From the NCBI GenBank assembly GCA_958295665.1, contig OY282560.1, positions 195,356,812-195,420,811 of the forward strand: 64,000 nt of DNA, in the 5' to 3' direction. The notes under the pieces are model-generated. The model did no database searches. It saw only the letters and a program-made list of their open reading frames with translations, and had not been told where the DNA came from. This document shows, piece by piece, positions 44,760 through 54,973 of the stretch (the stretch's first letter is position 1; each line of letters starts with the position of its first letter). The DNA is from Tipula vernalis (lineage: Eukaryota > Arthropoda > Insecta > Diptera > Tipulidae). A program made the position numbers and the translations under genes.

Positions 44760-44990
44760 CGGCAAGACATTTATTTCTTCTTCCTCTGGATTCTCAAATA
44801 GATCGCTGGAGTTGAATTCGTCTAATTTATAAAGTTCTTCCGCTGCCTTGTGCAACTCATTTCGATGAGGCAAAAGCGTTATCCATTCGGTTAATTGTTT
44901 ATCATAGTAGCTTAAATCATGTTTAAGTGAATTATTACATGTGAAGCAGGTGCGTCCAAGTTTTTTTTTGCCGACAGAGTACCTTAATGC
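44760..44990 (-). pseudogene. LINE C-terminal fragment, related to 1-748
   Basis: The minus strand encodes KKKLGRTCFTCNNSLKHDLS, then TEWITLLPHRNELHKAAEEL and an acidic end (SSDLFENPEEEEINVLP). Block by block it matches the C-terminus of the LINE at 1-748 (RKLGRPCFTWHDSLHQDLN, EWEPLLSSRVDLRKAAEEI, acidic tail). The terminal acidic tail is a recognisable mark of the family in this window. Everything upstream in the element is missing or unrecognisable. Confidence 0.7.
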
Positions 44991-45150
44991 GGTACTTAGG
45001 ATGTGAGATGGTCTACGATGATGTATGTTACCTCAATCATCGAAGGTTTGCTGATTACCTGCTGCAATTGCGAAACTGTTACAGTAAAAACGTCATTTAT
45101 CCTAGTAACAGTCAATGATATCATGAGATGCTTGTTATCATGAACCATTT

Positions 45151-45492
45151 TTGTATTTTTACCAACAAATCTGGAATCTGACGGTCCAATTAAGTACACC
45201 ATATTCTGACCAAAAACTCATCAAAGTTTTAATGAAAAATATGATACCCGCTCTGCGATATCAGTTAACCGACAGGCATTTCGGAAATATCGTTGACCTG
45301 ATCAGTAGTTGCAAAAACGCAAACGGTAAAGTTCGTCTGTCTTTGGATGCCTGTGAGCTGAACAAAGTCACCGTCAGGGATGCTTATCCTTTACCGCTTA
45401 TCGATGGATTGCTGGGTCGATTGAATCAAATACGTTTTATTTCAACAATTGATCTCAAAGATGCTTTTTGGCAAATCTCCCTCGATCCATAA
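45151..45492 (+). pseudogene. Gypsy gag fused to reverse transcriptase start
   Basis: One open frame joins two distant parts of a Ty3/Gypsy polyprotein. Its first half, STPYSDQKLIKVLMKNMIPA and RYQLTDRHFGNIVDLISSCK, is the end of the gag domain. Without interruption it passes into GKVRLSLDACELNKVTV, AYPLPLIDGLLGRL and STIDLKDAFWQISLDP, the first RT blocks. The nucleocapsid knuckles, protease and RT N-terminus that normally lie between are absent, so an in-frame internal deletion made a chimeric frame. A taa at 45491 follows, and the RT then goes on. Confidence 0.65.
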
Positions 45493-46400
45493 TCCAGATA
45501 TAAGACGGCTTTCACAGTACCGGGACGGCCTTTGTACCAGTTCACGGTCATGCCATTCGGATTGTTCAATGCACCACAGACGATGTGCCGCGTCATAGAC
45601 CGAGTGATCTGCCATCTTGGGTAAGCATTTTTGTCAACTAAACGAGGTTGCTAGAGTACGGGGGAAAGCTGGTTTAACGATTAACATGGAAAAGAGTCAA
45701 TTTTTACTAAAGGAAGTAAAGTATTTGGGCTACATAGTTGGCGACGGAGGGCTATCAACTGATCCAGAAAAAATACGGGCAATTAAGGAGTATCCTATGC
45801 CCAAAACAACGAAACAAGTTAGGAAATTTATGGGAATGTGTGGTTGGTATAAGCGCTTAATTAGTAAGTTTGCAAACATCGCGGCTCCTTTGACAGACCT
45901 TACAAAGGAAGGCATAAAAATGAAATGGTCAAGGTCTGCAGACGAATCATTTAAAGCTATTAAGGAGGCATTAACCACAGCATTCGTCCTGACAAATCCT
46001 AATTTTGGAAAACCCTTCTATATACAGAGTGATGCCAGTACTACTGGAGTAGGAAGCGTATTAATGCATCTTGATTCCGATGGAAATGAACGCCCCATAG
46101 CGTTCATCTCACAAAAATTAAACGCGGCTCAAAAGCATTATTCCAATACGGAATTAGAATGTTATGCAGCGGTACTGTGTGTCTAAAAGTTCCGAGCATA
46201 TAAAGAAGGGTTCATATTCACGATATATACTGATCATGACGGCGTTCGTTGGCTTATTTCGCAAAGGGATTTGTCAGGGCGATTTGCCAGGTGGAGTTTA
46301 AAATTGCAGGCCTTTGACTTTGAAATTGGGTATAGAAAAGGGTCCTTCAATGTTGTGCCAGACGCGTTATCTCGGGCTTAGTCTGAGGAACCACCTATAT
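45493..46400 (+). pseudogene. Gypsy RT/RNase H, polymerase box deleted
   Basis: After the stop the RT continues with FTVPGRPLYQFTVMPFGLFN (45510-45570). Near 45617 the frame jumps to GKAGLTINMEKSQFLLKEVK, YLGYIVGDGG and RKFMGMCGWYKR. The block between, which holds the catalytic YLDD, is missing. RNase H follows with FYIQSDASTTGVGSVL, AQKHYSNTELECYAAVLCV, a stop, IYTDHDGVRWLI and VVPDALSRA. The order and quality of blocks make Ty3/Gypsy certain. The copy is dead through the loss of the polymerase active site. Confidence 0.85.
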
Positions 46401-47425
46401 TGTCTGCCTTCGTTGGCGAGGATGAAAGATCCACCAAGAAGTCCAGCGCGAATAATGCTGATATAATGGAGCCCCTTCATATTGACCTAGATTCAGCGAC
46501 TATTAATGATTCTGAATACCAGGACCAAATTGCAAAATTTCGAGAACTACGAACCACTTACCAGCAAAATCGAGAGGCTTCGCAGACAATTCTTTTGGAA
46601 ATATGTTGCCAATTGCACCAGCTGTAAAACAAACAAACCCGTTAATTACACCACAAAGCCAGAAATGGGATAACAATTTATATCCGAACGATCTTTCCAA
46701 AGGTTATATATTGATCTGCTGGGACCATACCCTCGTTGACGTATTTCTCCTATTTTCGGTACCGGAATTTATCACCAGCGACAATGGTAAACAATTAATA
46801 TCCAAGTTGTTTCAAGACCTATTACATAAATACGGAATCAAACACATTCGTACTCCATTATATTCACCACAGAGCAATGCGTCTGAGCGGGCCAATAGAT
46901 TACCATTAACGGCCATTCGCTCTTATCTCAGTAACAATCAACATAACGAATAAGACCTACATACATATTCAGATGATTGCTGCGGCTCTTCGTAATGTTG
47001 TACATGCATCGACAAAATTCTCGCCCTACTACCTGGTAGTTGCTCAGCACATGACATTGCATGGGGCTGATTATGAATTACGGAGATTATTGTGTAACCC
47101 GGATGAGAACGAAGTTGGTGTTTTGTCTGAACCAGACCGATTAAATTTGATTCGTAATCAAGTCAAACCTTATCTCAAAATCGCGTATCATCGATCTGCC
47201 CAACGCTATATACTGCGCAGTCGGAACCGGAAGCTTGCTGTGGGGCAGTTGGTGTTTGTGCGCTCATTTGTTCAAAGCGACACGGTAAATAAATTTTCTG
47301 CGAGGTTGTTTTCGAAATTTATCCCAGACATTATCGAAGAAAAAATGGGAAATGTTGGGGATAAAGTTCGAAATTTGGCTGAAAATACTTTGGGAATATA
47401 CCACTTAAAAGTTATTCGCACTTGA
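46401..47425 (+). pseudogene. Gypsy integrase with core deletion
   Basis: A variable linker is followed by the zinc-binding block (CTSCKTNKPVNYTTKPEMG in one frame near 46610-46670) and FQRLYIDLLGPYPR with the first catalytic Asp. The frame 46603-46953 then reads VFLLFSVPEFITSDNGKQLI (second Asp), LYSPQSNASERANRLPLTAI (Glu in the ASERAN block). The core between the two Asp blocks is shortened. The C-terminal frame 46973-47425 has AAALRNVVHASTKFSPYYLV and LAVGQLVFVRSFVQSD, and ends at a normal-looking position. Confidence 0.8.
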
Positions 47426-47674
47426 CATTAAATTTAAGAATTTTGCGAGCCAGAGAGTAAATTTTGAAAATATCTGAACAAAAAAAATAAGAATTAATAC
47501 TTTCTAAAACCAGAAACTAGTTGAAAAATGTTATAGTTCTAAGTGCCAATTCTGAAATTTCAATTGAATGTAAGAATTTCTTTTCAATTGTATGGGTAAC
47601 CATTAAATGCTTTAATATCGCGAATTAATAGAAATAAAGGAAAAAACAGAACATTCTGTCTTCATTACCTACAA
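47424..47674 (+). repeat. Probable Gypsy 3' LTR
   Basis: Immediately after the integrase stop a segment starts tgacatt and ends ctaca, so TG...CA bounds are possible. It contains aataaa (about 47634). It is followed by 'ttttagggggcgcccacg', which resembles sequence that normally follows an LTR. No 5' LTR was found for comparison, so the limits are a guess. Confidence 0.3.
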
Positions 47675-48084
47675 ATTTTAGGGGGCGCCCACGCCTTAAT
47701 GTCGACTCCTGCATTTCGGCAATCAACAAATAAAATCTACAGGCTGAGCACAGAGAAGTTTCATTCATTTCAGAAGTTTATTTATATTTTTTGTATATAA
47801 TTTTTTTTTTTTTTTTATTGGAATTATTCTTAGATCGTCAGTTCTGGTCATGTTAAATATAGCTAGGGTAGTTTAGGTAATGTTTATTTCTAACATTGTT
47901 TGTTTTTCATTTCTATTGTTTTGCTCTATTGTACTGAAGTATATTTTTTTTGATTGGTATTGGTTACAAAATTTAAAAAAAAGCATTTTCTTCCCTCTCT
48001 TCAAATAAAGTTAAGAAAATGAGATAACCTGAGAGAGTGTTTGAGGATGAGTTAAGGTAAGTGTGTCGGATCATTGATAGGTAA

Positions 48085-48279
48085 GGTATCAGAGTCAATC
48101 CTTCCCCACGGTTACCTGTGACCCATACACACTCTAGAAAACCCCACGAAATTACCCTAAAGCTTAGCCAGCAACGACCGCTCTGGAGTCCCTGTGTGGA
48201 TCCAATTTCTGATGATACCGAATATGAGTTGGATGAACTAATGCGTGCCCTTCAGCTCATACCAAGTGTTATAAATTAA
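48085..48279 (+). CDS. Unassigned 64-codon open frame, possible last exon
   Basis: The frame follows a stop at 48082 and reads, with few low-complexity residues, RVNPSPRLPVTHTHSRKPHE, LKLSQQRPLWSPCVDP and SDDTEYELDELMRALQLIP before a taa. Base composition is richer in G and C than the neighbourhood. An AG (ggtatcag) lies just inside the start, so it could be a terminal exon with an acidic helix at the end. I do not recognise the family. It could also be the end of a gag-like transposon protein, given the Gypsy remnant just upstream. Confidence 0.3.
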   Translation, partial: GIRVNPSPRLPVTHTHSRKPHEITLKLSQQRPLWSPCVDPISDDTEYELDELMRALQLIPSVIN

Positions 48280-51200
48280 CAAAATATGTAAATAGCAGCC
48301 AGCTATGACTATTACTACCGTGAATGCATGCTCACAAAATACCAAGCGAAGCTATGGAATAGTGAGTACGATTGCTGCGGGAATTTACCATTTGTGGGGC
48401 GTGGACTCAAAACTCGTTTATTCCACTTGGATCAACATCTGAATTAGTTGCCTCTCTTCTATTAAACAGAATTTAAAAATTAAATTTTTCTCAACCTGAC
48501 ACTTCCCAGCTTTTCCAATAATCAACTTACACTTATAGTTACAGCGTCCAGTAGTAAAAAACAAACGAGCTAGATTGTCTCTATAATCGCAAATATTAAG
48601 AGAAACTGTATTTTAGCAATGCTGCGTTTGATTTTGAAAAAAGATTAATAAGCGTTTTATTTATTTGAAGAAATGCGTAAAAAACACATACTACAGTATA
48701 TCAGTCAAGTATGTCCAAACCGTCGCATTACAAATTATTAACAAATACAATAGTGCGTTCAAAATATCCAAAATCGAAAAATGTTTGGTCCAGCTTGATA
48801 TTGAATAATGAACCGGACTAACAGATACTACATAGGTATAACATTATTTTAGTACAGTTGTTAAAATATTGGCTCAGCGTGAACTATTATTAATCTGCCT
48901 TCCTTTCAACATAATCCATCAATTTATGCTAATAAAAACGTCAAATTAATAATCGTATTAATAATAAATAATTAATTATACATTTCACTTGTACAATCGT
49001 ATTATAAGTGTATGTCAGTAAATACTTTCAATTTATATACAAAGTGCTTAACGTGTACATACATGCTATTCTCATTTTAATATAAATTGTAATTCAATGA
49101 TCCACTTTCAATAAAAATCCAATTTGTTATTTTCGTTTTTTTTACTTTTTAATGTTTCATGAAGTTTATGTATCATCACCATCAACCAGCATCAAAATTT
49201 AAGATTAATTTTGATTTTGAACTTACATTCACTTTCATGAATGAAACCAAAAAACTAAAAAATAAAAAAAAAGACACCTTTGGACTCAGAAATTCCCGAC
49301 ATTATATTTTTTGAATTAATTTATTTAAATTTATTCGTTGCTATTTACTAAAAAGAGAATCGATTTATTTTATTTTATTTTGTTTTGGCGCATAAATTAA
49401 TTTAAGGCCGGAATTTATAATTTTTACGTTTATATAAAAAGTCATTAAATCTTAAATTTTTCTAAAGAAATCATTGTGCAATAAATTCAATTTTTAATTG
49501 TTTGTTTATCGCGTTTGTTTTTTTTTTTTGCCAATTTCACAAAATTAGAGAGCATTTTATTGATATGCAGTTCTAAATAGAAAATTTTGAAGATTCAGTA
49601 GACTTACAGTTTATTGTGCGATTGTATACCTACAAGTAAAAAATTATTATTGACAATACGGAAATGAACAACAAAATATTTATTTGTTCATACGCATATA
49701 AGTGATAGGAGAAATGTTGAAAAATGTTATACTCTGCAACAATCAATTCAATTTGGACTTGACGTTATTGTAATTTTAGAGTTATGCCATGTTAATAAAA
49801 TATTATATGTATACATAGCTATAAATGGAAAGTTATTTTCCTTTAATAAGATTTGATGCTCACTATCACTAGTTTGGTTAACCACATAGTGATACCTGCT
49901 TAATTAGATCGAATGTTGGTATACGTTTTAAAATCACTTTCTGTTTTTTTAAGTATATAGTTGAAAAATGGGCACCTGCCATTTATAATTTTCTTGAAAT
50001 AATGAGCGTATTTCATCTAAACTTTTTATAGACTTTTATTCTGTGTTTTTTTGTTTTACTGCAAAATTACATTGATTAGTTCGTTCACCATAAAATATTC
50101 CAAATAAATGAGCAATGACATTCGTGCACCTAATAAGTAGTAGTCTTGATTTATATGAAATACCATCAAATCCATTTTAGAAGCTTATTATGTTACAGAT
50201 TTCGTGATATGCGATTGCTCTAACAAAAAGCAACCAACAAATTGGTTATGTATATTTGTAAAATTAGCTTCAAACGCGTATCGTAATTAATCATATATAA
50301 GACACAAAATTATATTTAATGTCTTTTTTAAGATATTTTGTCTAATAAAAGGTAAGAAATAAGTCATGCACGAAAATTTAAGAAAATTTCTCCACACCAA
50401 ATTTTGTATGTCGGTTCAGCTGTTTTTGTCAGCGCGACTCTAATTTAATGTTATTTTTTATTATAATTCATAATTATTGTAACCAACTGTCACAATCATT
50501 ATATTTCACATTAAACAATGTAATAATTTATAATTTATTATTGAAACAAATTATTGTAATCCAATATAGGTTTGTACAAGTAAATAATGAAAATTAGTCA
50601 AACAGAATTAATTCAAAAATGTAATTGAAAATTAACAGAGAGACTCAGCTATACATTCGAATATATACGATAACACACAACACAGGCTGCAAACAAAAGG
50701 GTTCAACAATTTTTTTTTTATCGAACAGTCGTATTCGAAATATTTATTGCCCTATCATGTCAAGTTTCTGAGATGTTCTAACCTAAAAATGTCAAAAAGC
50801 ATGTATTCCTTCTTATTTTATAACTAAATCATACTAGTCGTAGATTTTGGTACGCTAAATAAAATCCCCGTTATCAGATTTGCCCTAACTCTTTTTGGTC
50901 TTGAGTTATTTCAAGTGTAAAAGTGCCATAAATACGCTTTTTGACACTTTTAAGTTAGAATATCTCATAAACCTGATGCATTATGGTAATTCTGTGGCCA
51001 GATTCAGATTCAGCGCAAAAAAATTCTTCGGATAGAACTGTATAATAACAAGAAAAAAATCCATGCATGCCTGTATAATTAATATATTTGTCAAATTGGT
51101 TTGGTCGATTAGTATTCAATATAAATTTGAAACATTATGTTAATCCGGAATTAGCCAGATATAGATACTTATTTTGTGAATAGGAGAAATTCCTGTTTAT

Positions 51201-51399
51201 AGGAAAATATCAGGGTAATAAAATTAGCGGTTCAATCGCTTTAGCTATAAACAGAACAGGAGCGACGACGCCTGTCAACAATAGCGCCGTAATTCTTTTC
51301 GAATCTGTTTCTAATTTAGTCGCCAGCGCTTCAATGTTACCAAATGATTTTTGGATCGTTATGTTGGTAGTTGCATATTTTTAACCGTCAATTTTTTCA
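48280..51399. other. Long AT-rich non-coding stretch
   Basis: No transposon protein, RNA gene or tandem repeat was recognised. It is one of the longest quiet stretches of the window and may be intron or intergenic DNA. Confidence 0.5.
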
Positions 51400-51931
51400 A
51401 ACCTTAAGGCCCGTGAGGGGAACTTTAAACCCCCATCGGGTGCGTCCCCAGGTGGCGGATAGGAGAATGCTAATCAACTAAAACTGGTGGGTAGGAAGGA
51501 AATAAAATGTCTCCCGCGGACCAACAATACTATATGCAATGCTCAAAACAGAGGGATTTATTACCCCAGGTGGTACACCAGTCAGTCGACTAGACAATCC
51601 ATCTTCTTCGGAGGCTGGCCCTTTGGACTCTGGGGAGGGCCAAACATTGCATGCCAGAAGTGGTGCCACCGGAAATTTTATATTGCGAGCAGCTGGATCC
51701 AGTGAAAGTACTATTGACCTAGAAAAGAAAAATATGGATCGCTTGGAGAGGCTACAGAAAATGGAGCAATCATTTGCCATGCTAAGCGAAGAAATCGAGT
51801 ATTTAAAGCGAGAAAATGAACTTCTAAAAATGAATCGGGATTCAAAAGAACATAGGAAAATAGAGGACATTGAACCAGAGAAATTCAAATATTTCACTGA
51901 TGAGGATGAATTAGAGAGGGAGACGGACTGA
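51400..51931 (+). pseudogene. 5' end and ORF1 start of a LINE
   Basis: A GC-richer leader (gcccgtgaggggaac ... gggtgcgtccccaggtggc) precedes an ATG at about 51508 (MSPADQQYY in one frame), then a clean frame 51539-51931. This encodes a Ser/Gly-rich part (TPGGTPVSRLDNPSSSEAGP) and a coiled coil (LEKKNMDRLERLQKMEQSFA; EEIEYLKRENELLKM), ending in an acidic stretch. A leader of this type and an N-terminal coiled coil fit ORF1 of an RNase-H-type LINE. It may be the other end of the family at 28027-30012, but this cannot be shown here. The rest of the element is absent. Confidence 0.45.
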
Positions 51932-52389
51932 ATCCTAAAGAAGAAAAATATAAAGGGCTGAAATGATCAACACTTCGGTAAAATCAACTCCCAAATCAAT
52001 CCCTAACTGAATCTCTTAAGTCAATCTTCAGCTCAACCTCCAACTCAGTTTAGAACTAAGCCTCCAACTCAAGCGCAAATCAACTTAAAAATCAACCCTT
52101 AACGTAACCCCAAATCAACCCATAAATAATTCTTAAATAAATAAATAAACCCCAATGCAAGCTAACAAACTCAACTTTAGTTAAACTTAGCTCGAACGAA
52201 ATCTCAAACTGTTCGCTCATCTCAACACTTAATGTTCAACCCATTTCCAAGATGAACTTGATTCACAAGCTACATACGTGTATTTACTCAACTCAATCTA
52301 ACCTCCCACTAAACCCTAAACTCGACCCCAAATAATGCTCAAACCGAACTTGTCACTTAAATCCAACTTAAATTTAATTCAAACCCTAG
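51932..52389. repeat. Low-complexity aactca/caaatcaacc-rich tract
   Basis: The tract is strikingly poor in G and built of degenerate aactc, caatc and caacc motifs. It grades into the CATACCAT array. No gene was seen. Confidence 0.6.
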
Positions 52390-52797
52390 TCACCATCATA
52401 CCATAATAGCAACGTACAATCATAACATTAAACAATCATTCCATCAACAATCATTTTGACTCTATACTATTAAACCATCATACAATCATAATAACGTACC
52501 ATAGTAATGTCATACCATGGTTAGATAGTATATCTTACAACATATAACATCTTACCATGGTTAGATAGTATATATATCTCACCATTAATCCACCAAACAT
52601 TCATACCATCATACCATCGTAACATAATATTAGCTACCACCATATAATCATACCGTTGTACTGTCAGGCCATGATATCATCATACCATTCAACCGTCATA
52701 CCATTATATCGCCATACCATCATACTATCACACCATCATTTTAGAGTAAACACCGTTATAACATCTATCATATATACAATCACACCATCATAACGGA
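52390..52797. repeat. CATACCAT-type degenerate array, part 1
   Basis: Dozens of degenerate copies of (c)ataccat(c) alternate with ataatc and tatatc variants. The array continues at 53355-53535 and again at 56986-57015, interrupted by two transposon insertions. Confidence 0.85.
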
Positions 52798-53354
52798 TGG
52801 TCCATCTAACGTTTGCAATTTTATTTGCCTCTAAATATAAAGACTAATGAATACTTTTCAAAGCAGTTTGTTTTATTAGAAAGAGTATGTATACATTGCC
52901 ATTAAGTATTGAATACAATTTCTTCAAATGACTTCCACGACTGACTTTACAGAACCGCGTTCTGTCAACCGAATTTTCAGAACATTTCCGATCGTATGGG
53001 CTCCTATCTCATCAACGGCACCTTCGATTTGATCATCTAAGTTTTTGATAGTATCTGGATGATTAGCGTAACACTTATGCTTAACAGCTCCCCATAAAAA
53101 AAGTCCGTCACAAATTGATCCACAAATTGAATGTAGGCATTTCATTTCTACTGAACTTTCCATGTAAATTTCTTACGGTTTGGGTAGAAGATTTATCACT
53201 TTGAAAGTAAGTTTTTCAATATTTTCCCAATTTTGTTCAAGCGTAAAACGACCCATTTCGTAAATGTGAAACATGAAACTAATTGCACGAATGACAAAAG
53301 TGTTGCCACACTCGAAATAACTGGTAGTTGAAATTGCAAACGCTAGATGGACCA
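52798..53354 (-). mobile_element. Internally deleted mariner-like element
   Basis: The ends are inverted: tggtccatctaacgtttgca at 52798 and tggtccatctagcgtttgca as the complement ending at 53354. The minus strand has a transposase N-terminus (YEMGRFTLEQNWE, about 53260) and, with only a short broken stretch between, a transposase C-terminus (DGLFLWGAVKHKCYANHP; GAHTIGNVLKIRL; 53163-52924). The whole catalytic core is gone. At 557 bp it is a deletion derivative that could only move with help. It sits within the CATACCAT array. Confidence 0.75.
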
Positions 53355-53535
53355 CCCATTACAATAATACCAAACCATCATACTATTATATCATCATAAT
53401 ATCACACAATCATACCATCATATAAACCATCTTACCAAGATACCACCATACCATCGTACCGTCATACCATCATATCATCTTACCACTATACCATCATACC
53501 ATTATATCATTATACCATTATACTATTAAGTAAGT
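53355..53535. repeat. CATACCAT-type array, part 2
   Basis: This continues the array at 52390-52797 beyond the mariner derivative. It is followed by the LINE at 53536. Confidence 0.85.
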
Positions 53536-54084
53536 CGTGTATCGAAAAGGTCACCCGCAACAATAAAAATGATAATATACGGTGTAGTCAGTGTACCTGT
53601 TACTATCATATCAGTTGTGCTATTTATCAGTTGTGCCAATTTAACTGCCTTGAAGGATTATTTGCAAGTCGATAAATATATTTGGAATTGTGTGCACTGT
53701 TGTGAAGCTGATTCGGGGGCTGTTTCCACGAAATTGGGGATAAATTCTACGCTTTTAACAATGAAAGCTGACTCGAATGCATTAAAACTTAAGCACGTGG
53801 AATTTATTAAACAACAAAATTCTTTCAACGAAGCGTTACCCTCTACTGGCTCGAACCTTGTTGAACTTATCAAAATCGAGAATAAAGTTAATCAGAACGA
53901 GAGTCAAATAAAGGTTATTCAATCAGACATAGAAGGTATCAATAAGACGAATGATTATTTATTAGTTGAAAATACTCAGCTGAGGAAGGATTTACAGACC
54001 GTAATTAATAGGTCGGAGCAATTGGAACGTTACTGTTATGGTTCGAACCTTCAAATTTTTGGTGTTCCGGAAGTAAAAAATTAA
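53536..54084 (+). pseudogene. LINE ORF1 with PHD-type finger and coiled coil
   Basis: The N-terminus encodes a PHD-like finger: RCSQCTCYYHISC near 53580-53620, then YIWNCVHCCEAD. A short tandem duplication of atcagttgtgc (about 53609 and 53627) within the finger shifts the frame. The frame 53569-54084 goes on with a coiled coil (ENKVNQNESQIKVIQSDIEG; NTQLRKDLQTVINRSEQLER) and YGSNLQIFGVPEVK, the usual junction to the RNA-binding domain. That domain is missing, so ORF1 ends early and ORF2 starts almost at once. Confidence 0.7.
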
Positions 54085-54723
54085 AATAATATTGTGGTTA
54101 AAATATTCCTCCGAGTTATTTGATAAAAGATTCAATGTTTTTAGGAAGGATCGGGATTTCATGTATCATAAAAAACGCGACGGGGGTGGTGCTCTCATTG
54201 CTATTAACAGGGATCAAATTCATGCTATAAGACTAGAAGGTTTGGACAATTGCAATGTAATAGATGATGTCTGGGTAAAAATTATTCTTACAAATGGGTC
54301 AACTTTAATTATTTGCGTTGTATATTTTAATGTAGGTGTTTCCTTCGAAGATTATAAATTATTTTTGGATCATCTTTCACAGGTTGTTAATATGATCATG
54401 CTAATACTAAATTCATTATAGTAGGGGATTTTAATCTTTCATCAATTGAATGGAATACTCACGACCCAAAGGATATTTTTGCTTCTAACTGTGAAGGACG
54501 TGCAGCAGCTTACCTAATTGACACACTGGAATTAACCTTTTTGTCTCAATATAACAATGTAACAAACATTCAAAACAAACTCCTCGATTTGTTTCTTTCG
54601 AATTTAAACCCAAATAACATTTCACTTAAAAAGAATGATTATTTACTTGCGAAAGTCGATGGTTACCATCCACCGTTTTCTGTCACTATTTCATTAAATG
54701 TTGATAGAAACGTATCATGTTAG
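54085..54723 (+). pseudogene. LINE endonuclease
   Basis: The APE-type endonuclease is present in pieces: FRKDRDFMYHKKRDGGGALI, VVYFNVGVSFEDYKLFLDHL, then in another frame KFIIVGDFNLSSIEWN (catalytic GDFN, about 54418-54440), LDLFLSNL, and DGYHPPFSVTISLN, the position of the SDH/H motif (here YHPP). A frame change at 54410 and the loss of the first catalytic blocks make it inactive. Confidence 0.75.
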
Positions 54724-54973
54724 ACTATGTTAAACTGGGGGAAAACTTATCATGTGTGGATTGGGCAACTTTATTTTCTATCTTGTCGGTTAATAATGCA
54801 ACAGACACGTTCTATAATATTTTATTCTCCTTGATAGACGATTCTGATAAAGTTGTTGTAAAATGAAAAAAGTTTCCTAATTGGTATTCGAACTATCTCG
54901 TATTCCTGATCAAACGTAAGGAAAGTGCTTTAAGACGTTTTAGATCATACAATAATATAGGGTCGACTATTTT

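Noticed and set aside
49227..49254. 28-bp micro-exon candidate on the minus strand (acceptor tttattttttag, donor gtaagt).
   Set aside because: Too short to judge coding potential; such pairs arise by chance in AT-rich DNA.
51478..51897. Long minus-strand open frame opposite the LINE ORF1 start.
   Set aside because: The plus strand has the sensible protein (coiled coil, LINE leader); the minus frame is Ser/Phe-rich shadow sequence.
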